Shown: positions 13,539 through 22,731 of the stretch, one piece after another
Numbering within the stretch: the first letter of the stretch is position 1
Layout: each line of letters opens with the position of its first letter
Origin: Halobacillus halophilus DSM 2266
Lineage (GTDB): Bacteria; Bacillota; Bacilli; Bacillales; Halobacillaceae
DNA length: 64,000 bases
Assembly (NCBI RefSeq): GCF_000284515.1
Contig: NC_017668.1
Coordinates: 620,001-684,000 of the forward strand
Reading direction: 5' to 3'
Notes under the pieces: model-generated
Told to the model about the DNA's origin: nothing
Databases searched by the model: none
What the model saw: only the letters and a program-made list of their open reading frames with translations
Program-made: the position numbers and the translations under genes

Positions 13539-14965
13539 ATTTTGAAACAATAATTGGCCTAGAGGTCCACGTAGAATTAAAAACGGCATCTAAAATCTTC
13601 AGCCCGTCCCCGAACATGTTCGGAGACGAGCCGAATACGAACGTAAACCCGATTGACCTCGGTTACCCGGGCGTATTGCCTGTATTGAACGAAGAAGCCG
13701 TCAACTATGCGATGAAAGCCGCAATGGCTCTGAATTGTGATATCGCGACGGACACGAAATTCGATCGTAAAAACTATTTCTATCCGGACAACCCGAAAGC
13801 GTATCAGATTTCCCAATTTGATCAGCCAATCGGGGAAAACGGCTATATTGATATTGAAGTGGATGGCGAGAAAAAACGGATCGGCATTACGCGTCTTCAC
13901 ATGGAGGAAGATGCCGGTAAGCTGACCCACAGTGATGATGGTTACTCCCTTGTGGACTACAACCGTCAGGGTACACCGCTTGTCGAAATCGTATCCGAGC
14001 CGGACATCCGTTCACCAAAAGAAGCCTACGCGTACCTGGAAGCTTTGAAAAATATCATCCAGTACACGGGCGTTTCTGATTGTAAAATGGAAGAAGGTTC
14101 ACTCCGTTGTGATGCCAACCTGTCGATCCGCCCGATCGGTCAGGAAGAGTTCGGTGTGAAGACCGAGCTTAAGAACTTGAACTCTTTCTCTTTCGTACAA
14201 AAAGGACTTGAGTTTGAAGAAGTGCGCCAGCAGAAAGAACTGCTTTCCGGTGGAGAAATCCTTCAGGAAACACGCCGTTATGATGAGCAGACAAAAGAAA
14301 CCATTCTTATGCGTGTGAAAGAAGGTTCTGATGATTACCGTTACTTCCCAGAGCCGGATCTTGTGCCTCTGCATATTGATGAAGCCTGGAAACAGCGCAT
14401 TTTCGATCAGATTCCTGAGCTTCCAGCTGCTCGTAAGAAGCGTTATATCGAAGAACTTGATCTTCCGGAATACGATGCGATGGTGCTTACCAATAACAAA
14501 GAACTATCCGACTTCTTTGAAGAAACCATTGCTGAGGGAGCCGATATTAAACAGGCATCCAACTGGCTGATGGGTGAAGTTTCCGCTTATATGAACAAGA
14601 ACTATAAAGAGCTTCATGAGCTTGCCCTTACACCAGCTTCACTCGCGAAAATGATCAAGCTGATCGAAGACGGCACGATTTCGTCCAAGATCGCTAAGAA
14701 AGTCTTCAGCGAACTGGTTGAAAAAGGCGGCGATCCAGAGAAAATTGTTAAAGATAGAGGACTCGTCCAAATTTCCGATGAAGGTCAGTTGACCGAAATC
14801 GTAACGACCATTCTGGATAACAATCCACAGTCCATTGAGGACTATAAGAACGGTAAAGATAAAGCGCTCGGATTCCTTGTCGGTCAAGTAATGAAAGAAA
14901 CCAAAGGTCAGGCCAACCCACCGATGGTAAACAAAATTATTTTGGCTGAAATGGAGAAGCGTTAA
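13535..14965 (+). CDS. gatB: Asp/Glu-tRNA amidotransferase subunit B
   Basis: This subunit binds mischarged tRNA, activates the glutamyl group with ATP and amidates it. Its 476 residues begin with the PET112 signature [15 protein letters not shown] and include [16 protein letters not shown] and the tRNA-binding C-terminal YqeY-like region ending [11 protein letters not shown]. Its ATG overlaps the gatA stop (ATGA), so translation is coupled. Confidence 0.97.
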   Translation: MNFETIIGLEVHVELKTASKIFSPSPNMFGDEPNTNVNPIDLGYPGVLPVLNEEAVNYAMKAAMALNCDIATDTKFDRKNYFYPDNPKAYQISQFDQPIGENGYIDIEVDGEKKRIGITRLHMEEDAGKLTHSDDGYSLVDYNRQGTPLVEIVSEPDIRSPKEAYAYLEALKNIIQYTGVSDCKMEEGSLRCDANLSIRPIGQEEFGVKTELKNLNSFSFVQKGLEFEEVRQQKELLSGGEILQETRRYDEQTKETILMRVKEGSDDYRYFPEPDLVPLHIDEAWKQRIFDQIPELPAARKKRYIEELDLPEYDAMVLTNNKELSDFFEETIAEGADIKQASNWLMGEVSAYMNKNYKELHELALTPASLAKMIKLIEDGTISSKIAKKVFSELVEKGGDPEKIVKDRGLVQISDEGQLTEIVTTILDNNPQSIEDYKNGKDKALGFLVGQVMKETKGQANPPMVNKIILAEMEKR

Positions 14966-14983
14966 AGCCTGCCAATAGGTTAA

Positions 14984-15017
14984 GCGAAAGCACGCACGGC
15001 GATTGGTGCGTGCTTTC
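14984..15017 (+). terminator. Hairpin after gatB
   Basis: A perfect 13-bp stem, CGAAAGCACGCAC (14984-14996) with GTGCGTGCTTTCG (15005-15017). There is no clear T tract, so termination is likely but not certain. Confidence 0.55.
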
Positions 15018-15121
15018 GTATGGATGAGGAAAACCCATCATATACTATAAAAAGTGTTTTCAAATTCAGGAAAAAGAGCTATGATGTTCTATGGAACAAG
15101 CCTGGATGAGGGGGTCATACC

Positions 15122-16036
15122 ATGAAACGTGCTCGAATAATTTATAACCCGACCTCTGGGAGAGAACTCATTCGTAAAGTCCTCCCTGATATTCTGCAGC
15201 GGTTTGAACAAACCGGCTACGAAACATCGACACATGCAACCACCCGTGCCGGGGATGCGATCGAAGCTGCAAAATACGCTGTGGATCGGGAGTTTGATGT
15301 AGTCGTTGCTGCCGGCGGGGATGGAACCATTAATGAAGTGATTAATGGTCTTGCCGAACAGGACCACAAACCGAAGCTCGGGATCATTCCAGTCGGGACA
15401 ACTAACGATTTTGCACGTGCGTTAAATATACCAAGGAACATTCATAAGGCCGTCGATATCATTCTGGAAGAACACACCCAGCCACTTGATATCGGCCGCG
15501 TGAACGGTCATTATTTCATGAACATTGCCGGGGGAGGAAAGATCACCGAGGTTTCCTATGAAGTCCCGAGCAAGCTGAAAACCATGATCGGGCAGCTGGC
15601 CTATTATCTTAAAGGAATTGAAATGCTGCCTTCGATCCGTCCGACACGCGTCGAAATAGAGTATGACGGCAAATGGTATGAAGGAGAGATCATGTTATTT
15701 CTCGTTTCCAATACCAACTCCGTCGGCGGCCTGGAGAAACTGGCTCCATCGGCCCGCATGGATGATGGATTGTTCGACTTAATGATTATTGAAAAAATGA
15801 ACATTGCCGAATTCGTCCGTCTCGCCACACTCGCGATTCAAGGCAACCATTTGAACCATCCGAAATTCATTCACACCACCGCAAGCCGCGTGAAAGTGAA
15901 GACGGATGAGAAAATGCAGTTGAACATTGATGGTGAGTTCGGCGGCATGATGCCGGGAGAATTTGTGAATCTATACCGCCACCTGGATTTCTTCCTACCG
16001 AAGGATAAATTTCCAGGCGAATTAGAAGAATCGTGA
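15122..16036 (+). CDS. dgkB: Diacylglycerol kinase DgkB (soluble)
   Basis: This DAGK-type lipid kinase recycles diacylglycerol left over from lipoteichoic acid synthesis into phosphatidic acid. It has 304 residues. The nucleotide-binding motif VVAAGGDGTINEVINGL is clear, followed by LGIIPVGTTNDFARAL. The C-terminal domain has the conserved NIDGEFGG. The start is ATG after GAGGGGG. The gatCAB-dgkB-rlmCD order is standard in Bacillales. Confidence 0.93.
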   Translation: MKRARIIYNPTSGRELIRKVLPDILQRFEQTGYETSTHATTRAGDAIEAAKYAVDREFDVVVAAGGDGTINEVINGLAEQDHKPKLGIIPVGTTNDFARALNIPRNIHKAVDIILEEHTQPLDIGRVNGHYFMNIAGGGKITEVSYEVPSKLKTMIGQLAYYLKGIEMLPSIRPTRVEIEYDGKWYEGEIMLFLVSNTNSVGGLEKLAPSARMDDGLFDLMIIEKMNIAEFVRLATLAIQGNHLNHPKFIHTTASRVKVKTDEKMQLNIDGEFGGMMPGEFVNLYRHLDFFLPKDKFPGELEES

Positions 16037-16070
16037 AGCGCTGCTGTCCTATCCGGGGCAGCGGCGTTTT
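16037..16070 (+). terminator. Possible terminator after dgkB
   Basis: CGCTGC (16039-16044) pairs with GCAGCG (16058-16063), followed by GCGTTTTCT. It is short and GC-rich, with a weak T tract. Confidence 0.45.
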
Positions 16071-16143
16071 CTAATGGTTTCATGAAACACTAGGATTTGT
16101 GATAAACTACGAACACAGAGTCTAACTAGAAAAGGACGGATGA

Positions 16144-17526
16144 ATGATGGCGAAACCAAAGCCGCCCGTACAGAAAAACCAGACCATACACCTGACGTTT
16201 GAGGATTTAACCCATGAAGGCAATGGGGTAGGGAAAGTGGATGGCTATCCGCTCTTCGTACCGTATGGTCTTCCCGGGGAAGAAGCCGAAGTAAAAGTCG
16301 TCAAAGTGAAAAAGAACTTTGGCTTCGGCAAGCTCGTGAAGGTAAAAGAAGAAAGCGAAGACCGTGTTGAGCCGCCATGTGATGTGTATTACCAGTGCGG
16401 CGGCTGCCAGCTGCAGCATATGAGCTATAGCATGCAGCTTGAGATGAAGCACAATCAGGTGAAAAACGCGATGAAGAAAATCGGACACCTCGAACACGTT
16501 CCTGTCCACGAAACGATCGGAATGGCCGACCCGTGGCGCTACCGTAATAAAATTCAAATTCCCGTCGGACAAAAAGAAGACGGAAAGCTCAAGACCGGCT
16601 TTTACCAGAAGCGCAGCCACAACATTATCGATATGGATACGTGTATTATCCAGGATGAGCTGAACGACCGCATGGTGGAAACCGTAAGGCGTATTGCCAC
16701 GGAACTAGGGATCTCAGCTTATGATGAAGACACCCATCGCGGTACGCTGCGTCATATTATGGTCCGCACCGGGCAGACAACAAAAGATATTATGATTGTG
16801 CTCGTAATGAAAACCAAGAACCTGCCCGAAAAGGACAAGTTGATTGATGAAATCCGAGACGCCTTCCCAAGCGTTAAGTCAATCGTGCATAACGTGAACA
16901 ATCAGAAGACAAATGTGATTCTCGGCAAAGAAACCAAGGTTATCTGGGGCGACGAATACATCTACGATATGATCGGCGATATTAAATTTATGATCTCACC
17001 AAAATCGTTCTATCAGGTCAACCCTACCCAGACGAAGAACCTATATGACAAAGCGCTCGAATACGCTGACCTTAGAGGCGGCGAAACCGTCATTGACGCT
17101 TACTGCGGCATCGGTACGATCTCTCTTTTCCTCGCACAAAAAGCGAAGAAAGTGTACGGCGTCGAAGTCGTTCCCGAAGCCGTCACCGACGCGAAGAAAA
17201 ATGCCCGCCTGAATAAAATGGACAACGCTGAATTTTACGTAGGACAAGCCGAAGAGCTGATGCCATGGTGGCGCAACCAGGGGCTCCGTCCGGACGTGAT
17301 CGTGGTCGATCCACCGCGTAAAGGCTGTGATGAAGAACTGCTTAAAGCCATGCTTGATATGGAACCGGAGCGTATCGTCTATGTATCGTGTAACCCTTCA
17401 ACGCTCGCGCGTGATTTACGTGTGCTTGAGGATGGAGGATATGCGACACAGGAGGTTCAGCCGGTGGATATGTTCCCGCAGACGAGTCATGTGGAGTGCG
17501 TTACGTATTTAACCCCTAAGGTATAG
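16144..17526 (+). CDS. rlmCD: 23S rRNA (uracil-5-)-methyltransferase RlmCD with ICE-supplied C-terminus
   Basis: This TrmA/RumA-type enzyme makes 5-methyluridine in 23S rRNA (U747 and U1939 in Bacillus). It has 460 residues: an N-terminal TRAM domain, a [4Fe-4S] site in [13 protein letters not shown] plus a later Cys, the SAM site [14 protein letters not shown] and the catalytic Cys in [12 protein letters not shown]. The ICE attachment core covers codons for PQTSHVE near the end. From that point the reading frame is element DNA, giving VTYLTPKV; the displaced native end, VTWLEKTDK, is intact at 57839-57869. The product should still work because the replaced residues lie after the catalytic domain. 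ATG 16144 and ATG 16147 are equally placed after AAAGGACGGA. Confidence 0.93.
   Translation: MMAKPKPPVQKNQTIHLTFEDLTHEGNGVGKVDGYPLFVPYGLPGEEAEVKVVKVKKNFGFGKLVKVKEESEDRVEPPCDVYYQCGGCQLQHMSYSMQLEMKHNQVKNAMKKIGHLEHVPVHETIGMADPWRYRNKIQIPVGQKEDGKLKTGFYQKRSHNIIDMDTCIIQDELNDRMVETVRRIATELGISAYDEDTHRGTLRHIMVRTGQTTKDIMIVLVMKTKNLPEKDKLIDEIRDAFPSVKSIVHNVNNQKTNVILGKETKVIWGDEYIYDMIGDIKFMISPKSFYQVNPTQTKNLYDKALEYADLRGGETVIDAYCGIGTISLFLAQKAKKVYGVEVVPEAVTDAKKNARLNKMDNAEFYVGQAEELMPWWRNQGLRPDVIVVDPPRKGCDEELLKAMLDMEPERIVYVSCNPSTLARDLRVLEDGGYATQEVQPVDMFPQTSHVECVTYLTPKV
17476..17498 (+). other. Left attachment site core (attL)
   Basis: The 23-bp core is identical to 57816-57838 and starts CCGCAGACGAG, inside rlmCD codons. 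After one mismatch the two sites diverge. Confidence 0.9.
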
Positions 17527-17548
17527 GGTTTTAGAAGAGGAAAACACG

Positions 17549-17573
17549 TGAGTGGTCACATTTTGACCACTCA
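17549..17573. promoter_or_regulatory. Inverted repeat at the left end (integrase arm site and/or int terminator)
   Basis: TGAGTGGTCA (17549-17558) and TGACCACTCA (17564-17573) are perfect arms with a 5-bp spacer, touching the int stop codon. The unit TGGTCACA recurs as direct repeats at the right end (57687-57709), which points to integrase arm-type sites. On the minus strand the hairpin is followed by T-rich DNA, so it could also end int transcription. Confidence 0.55.
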
Positions 17574-18719
17574 TATGTTTTTTCTGAGGTAATTTCCGAA
17601 TTTTTGAGCGGATTCATCTTTCATATTATCGGTAACATGAGCATAAATATCGCCAGTGGTTTTAATACTCTTATGACCCAAGCGATCTTGGACATCTTTT
17701 AATGAGTTACCGGCTTCAAGCATGAGTGAAGCGTGAGTATGCCTTAAATCATGAATTCGAATTTTGGTCACTTCTGCTTTTTTAATGAGGCGGTTGAATA
17801 TAGTGGTCAGTGTTCTAGGATAAATAGGGCGGCCATCTTCTCTACAAAAGACTAGATCGTAATTTTGATCGTATTCCCTACCTAACATCAGTTTGAATTC
17901 ACTCTGTCTGGTTTTGTGCTGTCTTAATTCTTTTGAAACATAATCATCTATTTTGATTGTCCGATAAGAGGCTTCATTTTTCAGTTCCCCAAAGCGAAAT
18001 CCGTCTTTATCGTAGATGAGATTACGTTTGACCTCAATTAACTCATTTTCTAAATCAATGTCTTCCCACTTTACCCCCAGTAATTCACCTCTTCGAAGTC
18101 CAGTATAGATAAATGTTAAAAATACGGAATAGTAATTTTCATTTTCGTACTTTGCAAAATGAAGGAATCGTTCGATTTCATCAACAGACCAAGTTGTTTG
18201 TTTTCTTCTTCGTCCTCTTGGAATATCAACCTTTTCCATAGGATTACGTGAAAGCACCTCCCACTCCACAGCTTTCTTTAATGCACCGTATAAAATAACA
18301 GAAATATATTCTACATATCTCTCAGAAAGTCCATCATCCAGTAGTTCGTTAATGTACTTCTGGGCCATAGGGGCGGTAATGGAAGAAATCTGTAAATGTC
18401 CAAGCTGGGGAAGAAGTCGGTAATCAATAGCGCGTTTATAACTAACAAATGTAGTATCCCGTAAATTACGTTTTCCATAAAGTTCTAACCACTGATTCAT
18501 ATACTCTGCAAGAGTCAGCTTGGAATCATTAATGAACTGATTATTATTAAGCTCGTGTTGAATTTGGGTGATTGCTGCTTCAGCTTCTGATTTTGTTGCA
18601 AACCCTCTACGAACTACCTGTTTCCGTTTGCCAGTACGGGGATCTCGGCCGGCTTCGACCGTAACCTTCCATGTATAGCCTTTCTTACTCTTCGCTTTTA
18701 CTTTTTTTATAGATGCCAT
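17571..18719 (-). CDS. int: Tyrosine-type site-specific integrase of the ICE
   Basis: This protein integrates and, with an excisionase, excises the element at the rlmCD site. It has 382 residues in the three-domain layout of Tn916/ICEBs1 integrases: an N-terminal arm-binding AP2-like domain (KSKKGYTWKVTVEAGRDPRTGKR), a core-binding SAM-like domain (LAEYMNQWLELY) and the catalytic domain. The catalytic residues are visible: Arg in TGLRRGELLG, HDLRHTHASL, the His in LGHKSIKTT and the Tyr in DIYAHV. The start at 18719 is used because AGGAGGT lies properly upstream; the frame is open seven codons more. It is downstream of immA and probably shares its LexA-controlled promoter. Confidence 0.95.
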   Translation of the reverse strand: MASIKKVKAKSKKGYTWKVTVEAGRDPRTGKRKQVVRRGFATKSEAEAAITQIQHELNNNQFINDSKLTLAEYMNQWLELYGKRNLRDTTFVSYKRAIDYRLLPQLGHLQISSITAPMAQKYINELLDDGLSERYVEYISVILYGALKKAVEWEVLSRNPMEKVDIPRGRRRKQTTWSVDEIERFLHFAKYENENYYSVFLTFIYTGLRRGELLGVKWEDIDLENELIEVKRNLIYDKDGFRFGELKNEASYRTIKIDDYVSKELRQHKTRQSEFKLMLGREYDQNYDLVFCREDGRPIYPRTLTTIFNRLIKKAEVTKIRIHDLRHTHASLMLEAGNSLKDVQDRLGHKSIKTTGDIYAHVTDNMKDESAQKFGNYLRKNI

Positions 18720-18764
18720 TGGGGATAGATACCTCCTCATCGATACATTACTATATTTATAGCT

Positions 18765-19265
18765 TTAATTAGGGTACAAAAAATTGTTGCTATTACTCAT
18801 TTGGGAGTGAATCCATTGATTTTCATAGCGTCGAAGTCTTTCAGCGGCGAATGCAATTGTCACATTAAAAATTTCAGCGACATTTCTAATAGCTTCTTTC
18901 TTACTAAAGGGGAGGTCCAATTTTTTCAACATAAATGTTGGGATGCAAAAATGAAGTGCAAAATTACTTGCTTGAGATTCTTGTAAATTTGTGAATTCTA
19001 ACGGAAGAAATAACTGATTGCCCGAGTGGCGCAGTACATGACAAACTTCGTGTGAAAACTTCTCCCATAACTCAGGTTTAGTTAAGTTTATATTCAACTT
19101 TATTGTGCTTCCTTGATAATGTGTTGGTTGTTCAGAAAAAGTAAGATCAACACCTAATCGTCCAGCTATATTAAATAAGTCGAGTTGAAAAGGAGTGCTA
19201 ACACCAATCCTTAATAGTAATTTTTTTATGTAATCTTCTAAGTGGGTAGTTTGATAATAAGTCAT
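18765..19265 (-). CDS. ImmA/IrrE-type metallopeptidase
   Basis: This 166-residue protein has the zinc protease motif HEVCH in FSHEVCHVLRHSGN, the core of the ImmA/IrrE (COG2856) family. In ICEBs1, ImmA cleaves the repressor ImmR to switch the element on. An ImmR-like repressor lies at 21936, which supports the same role here. Start 19265 follows GGAGGT; the frame is open to a TTG at 19280. Two oddities: a two-gene unit has come between immR and immA, and a near-perfect LexA box lies just upstream, which should make the protease directly SOS-inducible. Confidence 0.85.
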   Translation of the reverse strand: MTYYQTTHLEDYIKKLLLRIGVSTPFQLDLFNIAGRLGVDLTFSEQPTHYQGSTIKLNINLTKPELWEKFSHEVCHVLRHSGNQLFLPLEFTNLQESQASNFALHFCIPTFMLKKLDLPFSKKEAIRNVAEIFNVTIAFAAERLRRYENQWIHSQMSNSNNFLYPN

Positions 19266-19285
19266 AATAAGTACCTCCAATCAAA

Positions 19286-19297
19286 GAACGTATGTTC
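19286..19297. promoter_or_regulatory. LexA (SOS) box upstream of immA-int
   Basis: GAACGTATGTTC is a perfect match to the Gram-positive LexA core GAACNNNNGTTC, with a further matching G after it. It is 21 bp upstream of the immA start. A TACAAT hexamer on the minus strand just beyond it can serve as the -10, so bound LexA would block transcription. Confidence 0.8.
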
Positions 19298-19310
19298 GCC
19301 TTTATTGTAA

Positions 19311-19333
19311 AATAAAAAACGTGCAATTGCACG
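19311..19333 (-). terminator. Terminator of the two-gene cargo unit
   Basis: CGTGCAATTGCACG (19320-19333) is a perfect 14-bp palindrome. On the minus strand it is followed by TTTTTTATT. It ends transcription of the gene at 19350-20813 before immA. Confidence 0.8.
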
Positions 19334-19349
19334 CTAAAATATTTCATGT

Positions 19350-20813
19350 TTACTGCTCGGTATGGTTTTCGGTTCTTGGTTCGGGATTTGAATTGTTCTT
19401 ATTAGGTTGTTCCTTCTCTGGCGGGTTAAACAAAAAGATTATTGATATTGCGACTGCTAACACTATAAATATCATTGATATTATAGTGTTTCTATAAAGT
19501 TTATAAGTGCCTTCAAATTTCAAAATCGAAGGTTCAATATGTTTTGTTTTTATTTCATCAATTTTTTCTTGTTTAAGAGTAGTAAACTCGAAGCTATACG
19601 CATCGAAAGCCTCCCTTAGTTCGGTTCCTTTATCTTTATAATTTCTTCGGTTGACTAAAAAACTTATAAGAAAATAAACGCCATGCAGAACTAGTACAAT
19701 GGAAGCCAGCCACTTTCCGCCCCTTGTGTAAAGAATGAAAGATGATAGAGCTGCCGTTATTATCCCAATGATAATTATGTTAATTTGCTGAGTGATTTTA
19801 TCAGTATGCTCTTTTATTTTTAATCCTGATTCATAAGCCTCTTTTATAATATCTTTTCTGCTATTAAAAAATTTTTCGATTGTATTTTGAACATATGCAG
19901 AAAAATGATCAATAACAGTTTCGTGGATACGGTTAATGTTTTCATCTAGTGCCTTAAGTGTATCTTTATCATTTTGATAAAGAGAAATAACATTACGTGC
20001 GATTTCAACTTTATCAAAATATTTCTCTTTATCGAAAATAAATTCGAACAGCAAGAAGTATAACTTATGATTTTTTGGTGAGAAAGGGGTGGTGCTTATT
20101 AAATCAATTGTCTGATAGCCAGTGAAGATATGATTATTGTTCTTTTCTTTATTTGCTAACAATTTTGTAATTGATTTAAATAACGCAAAATTAAAAGATG
20201 AAGCCACTAAATCATCATCAATGTCATTATGAAAAAAAAGCTCATTTGGAAGAGGATGGTGATACTCTTCGATACTACTCATATTATTGATAATATACTT
20301 ATAATCGCTAAGTTTTTTTTGAGAAGCTTCTGAGATAATACTGTGAGAATAACTAGGCTTATAATCTTCTAGAGGTACTAATGTAAGGTATTCGTTCTCT
20401 AATATGTTACTTATCGGTAAGAACACAATCGACTTCTTGTCATTATTGACTTTAATGAACTTGAAGTTATCACTTACGATTTCATTGCAAAATTTGCTTT
20501 TATAAAAAAAAACTAGTCCGTTCGAAAATTGTTTGTTCAGATTTATTCTTACAGTACAATCCTCTTTTAAATATTTATAATTAGAAATGAATTGAGATCT
20601 AGAATAATTTCTAGCATTTTTATAGTTAACATTAAAATTGAGTTGGACATCATCAATAAGGGATTTTAGATCAATGTTTTCTGCTATACTGTAAATTTCA
20701 TCTGGAGAAGCAGAAAACTCTAAAGTTATCTTTAGTGAATCTTCAGTAATATGCTCGTCTTTGAGGGAAGGAATAGTATTTATAAGATTTACAAATTTAT
20801 TTACAACAGTCAT
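19350..20813 (-). CDS. Unknown protein with three C-terminal membrane segments
   Basis: I do not recognise the family. The 487 residues split into a soluble N-terminal part of about 340 residues and a membrane part with hydrophobic segments near 344-361, 367-386 and 443-462, then a polar tail rich in Asn, Pro and Glu. A helical stretch (residues 300-340, KEAYESGLKIKEHTDKI) precedes the membrane region. It starts with ATG after GAGGGAGG, 21 bp downstream of the NdpA-like gene, so the two form an operon. That operon has terminators on both sides and interrupts the immR-immA pair. A role in phage defence or host interaction is possible; nothing in the sequence proves it. Confidence 0.7.
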   Translation of the reverse strand: MTVVNKFVNLINTIPSLKDEHITEDSLKITLEFSASPDEIYSIAENIDLKSLIDDVQLNFNVNYKNARNYSRSQFISNYKYLKEDCTVRINLNKQFSNGLVFFYKSKFCNEIVSDNFKFIKVNNDKKSIVFLPISNILENEYLTLVPLEDYKPSYSHSIISEASQKKLSDYKYIINNMSSIEEYHHPLPNELFFHNDIDDDLVASSFNFALFKSITKLLANKEKNNNHIFTGYQTIDLISTTPFSPKNHKLYFLLFEFIFDKEKYFDKVEIARNVISLYQNDKDTLKALDENINRIHETVIDHFSAYVQNTIEKFFNSRKDIIKEAYESGLKIKEHTDKITQQINIIIIGIITAALSSFILYTRGGKWLASIVLVLHGVYFLISFLVNRRNYKDKGTELREAFDAYSFEFTTLKQEKIDEIKTKHIEPSILKFEGTYKLYRNTIISMIFIVLAVAISIIFLFNPPEKEQPNKNNSNPEPRTENHTEQ

Positions 20814-20834
20814 TATTCTACCTCCCTCTGAAAA

Positions 20835-21857
20835 TCACTTGTACTTTTGATTTAGCTGTTTATGTATTTCAAGTTTAAAAGGTACTTTATTAGGGTCATT
20901 AATCCTTACCACATCCCCCAAAATGTTTATAGGAAATTCTAGTTTAATGTCTTTTTCATCACTTGTAAATACGACAGTCGTAGCTTCTTTCTCAACTTGA
21001 AAGTTAAAATGGTACTTATCATATTCCTCTCTAAAAGATTGTTTAAAACTTTCAATATATTCTTCCCTCTGTTTTTCGTTTTCCATGTAAGGTTGAATAA
21101 GCTCTTCAAGGGCGTGATCTAAATCAATTTGCCGACCATTTCTAAAAGTTTTATCTACTTCTAAGTGAAATTCGATATCTTCTTTGCCTGGTGCAATGTT
21201 CGGTGCTTCATCGTAGAGTTTTGAGATCACTCTTTCTGACATAATTCTATTATTTAATAACTCATTTGCTTGTAAGAATGTATTCATAAAAAACTTTGAT
21301 ATACCTCTTGGACCTCTTTGTCTGTCAAGAACATATAGGTCTGCTTCCGATCCTTCTGCAAAAGGGGGTAATTTAATAAAAGCACATTTGTGCAAGCGGT
21401 CTTCAGGTTTTGGTAATATATTGTCTTGAATTGAGAGCTCTAAAGTCGTCTTGTCTATTTGAATTCCACTACTTGGATCCATTTTTAGAATACCAAGGTA
21501 GTTGATTTGATTTAGATCATATATGATAAAAAAGATGGTACCACTACTATTAGAACTAGTAGACTTAATTGCCCTATGTAAATCTTGCGTCATTTCCTTA
21601 GTTACAGTAACAAAAGTTTCTTGATCTGTTATGCTTTCATTTATTCTAATTGATTGATTCTTTACTTTGGCTCCCTCTTCAAACTCACAAGTCTTTATTT
21701 GTTTAGCATTCAAAGAGACGTTTATGTGATCTTTAAAAAACTTGAGAATTTTTGTTGGTATAGCAGTAAGGTTCAATATTCTATCAAAAAGAGTTGGCGA
21801 TTCTAATTCAGTATTTATATCGTGAGCAATAATTTGTTTAATATTAATATCTGACAT
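20835..21857 (-). CDS. NdpA/YejK-like nucleoid-associated protein
   Basis: The 340 residues resemble the 37-kDa nucleoid-associated protein family (NdpA, YejK). The N-terminus reads IKQIIAHDIN, followed later by a conserved-type block LYVLDRQRGPRGISKFFMNTFL, which corresponds to the ISKFF/FLGA region of the family, and the C-terminus ends VPFKLEIHKQLNQKY. Family members bind DNA in E. coli and also occur on mobile elements. This is recognition by eye and should be checked with a profile search. The start follows AAGGAGG. It is the first gene of a two-gene unit with the membrane protein at 19350. Confidence 0.6.
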   Translation of the reverse strand: MSDINIKQIIAHDINTELESPTLFDRILNLTAIPTKILKFFKDHINVSLNAKQIKTCEFEEGAKVKNQSIRINESITDQETFVTVTKEMTQDLHRAIKSTSSNSSGTIFFIIYDLNQINYLGILKMDPSSGIQIDKTTLELSIQDNILPKPEDRLHKCAFIKLPPFAEGSEADLYVLDRQRGPRGISKFFMNTFLQANELLNNRIMSERVISKLYDEAPNIAPGKEDIEFHLEVDKTFRNGRQIDLDHALEELIQPYMENEKQREEYIESFKQSFREEYDKYHFNFQVEKEATTVVFTSDEKDIKLEFPINILGDVVRINDPNKVPFKLEIHKQLNQKYK

Positions 21858-21910
21858 TATTTTACCTCCTTATTTTATGTAATGTACCCAAAATTAACCA
21901 ACAGTGTATA

Positions 21911-21937
21911 AAATTAAAACACGCCTCTCGACGTGTT
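21911..21937 (-). terminator. Probable terminator after immR
   Basis: AACACG (21918-21923) pairs with CGTGTT (21932-21937). On the minus strand TTTTAATTTTATA follows. The stem is short and overlaps the immR stop codon. Confidence 0.5.
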
Positions 21938-22334
21938 ACTTATCTTGTTTATTCCTCTCTTTGGCCCGGTGCAATACATATTCAAAATGCTTTTTCACAT
22001 CCTCAATATCCTCACGGGAAAGTTGCTTCCATTTTTCTATATCGTAAAACCCAAAGTCCATATCCTGCATGTTGTTATCAATCATAAACTGTTTGAGTTC
22101 TTCAAGCGGGTCGAAGTCATCTACGTTCTGGTTTGGGTCGTTTGATCGGCCAAGTAGGTAGTCGGTGGTTACATTATAAAAATCAGCTAGTTTGTCTAAG
22201 GTTTCATAGTCAGGTTGCCTAGTACCTTGTTCATAATTAGCATACTTTCCTCTTGAGAAATTCAACTTTTCTGCTAGCTCATATTGACTTAGACCACTTG
22301 ATTTTCTTAATTGAACAAGTCTTTTTCTTAGCAC
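21936..22334 (-). CDS. ImmR-like XRE-family repressor
   Basis: The 132-residue protein has a clear N-terminal Cro/C1 helix-turn-helix (LRKSSGLSQYELAEKLNFSRGKYANYEQG, with helices at residues 14-36) followed by TRQPDYETLDKLADFYNVTTDYLLGR. The C-terminal half is acidic and helical. By position, divergent from the early operon, it should repress the promoter at 22415-22443 and be the substrate of the ImmA-like protease. The start is GTG after AGGAGGGG. Four copies of an AGAAAC-N5-GTTTCT type site in the divergent region are its likely operators. Confidence 0.85.
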   Translation of the reverse strand: MLRKRLVQLRKSSGLSQYELAEKLNFSRGKYANYEQGTRQPDYETLDKLADFYNVTTDYLLGRSNDPNQNVDDFDPLEELKQFMIDNNMQDMDFGFYDIEKWKQLSREDIEDVKKHFEYVLHRAKERNKQDK

Positions 22335-22361
22335 TAGAACCCCTCCTATAAAATAAATTAT

Positions 22362-22472
22362 AGAAACAATAAGTTTCTATTTCTACAAATGACACAATAA
22401 GTTTCTAAAATCTATTGACAGAAACAAAACGTTTCTGTATATTTGTGATTAACAAAGAAACAAATCGTTTCT
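22362..22472. promoter_or_regulatory. Divergent control region: promoter and four repressor operators
   Basis: Operator-like dyads of the form AGAAAC-N5-GTTTCT lie at 22362-22378, 22391-22406 (degenerate), 22420-22436 and 22456-22472. A strong plus-strand promoter is visible: TTGACA at 22415-22420, a 17-bp spacer and TATATT at 22438-22443. The third operator fills the spacer and the fourth covers the region after the start point, so bound repressor would block the early operon. The first two lie toward immR and may autoregulate it. Confidence 0.8.
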
Positions 22473-22491
22473 GAAAAGGGATGTGATTATA

Positions 22492-22731
22492 ATGGAGCGC
22501 AAAGTCCTTATTAAATGCAGAGGTAAACAATCCCGACCAGAACTAGCCAAAAAGCTAGGTATTACCCCTCAAATGCTAGGTGCACTTGAAAGAGGAGATA
22601 GAACTCCTTCATTAGCATTGGCTAAAACCATTGCAGATTATTTTGGCGTTACCGTTGACGAGATTTTTTTTAATCAAAAAAGAAACGATACGTGTCTGAA
22701 AATAACTGAATCAACGAAGGAGGTCATCTAA
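22492..22731 (+). CDS. Small XRE-family DNA-binding protein
   Basis: The 79 residues are almost entirely a helix-turn-helix domain (SRPELAKKLGITPQMLGALERG, then RTPSLALAKTIADYFGVTVDEIFF). It is the first gene of the rightward early operon, in the place where ICEBs1 carries its excisionase, and may be a Cro-like regulator. ATG 22492 is used; GTG 22483 is in frame but too close to the binding site AAAAGGGA. Its stop overlaps the next start (TAATG). Confidence 0.8.
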   Translation: MERKVLIKCRGKQSRPELAKKLGITPQMLGALERGDRTPSLALAKTIADYFGVTVDEIFFNQKRNDTCLKITESTKEVI

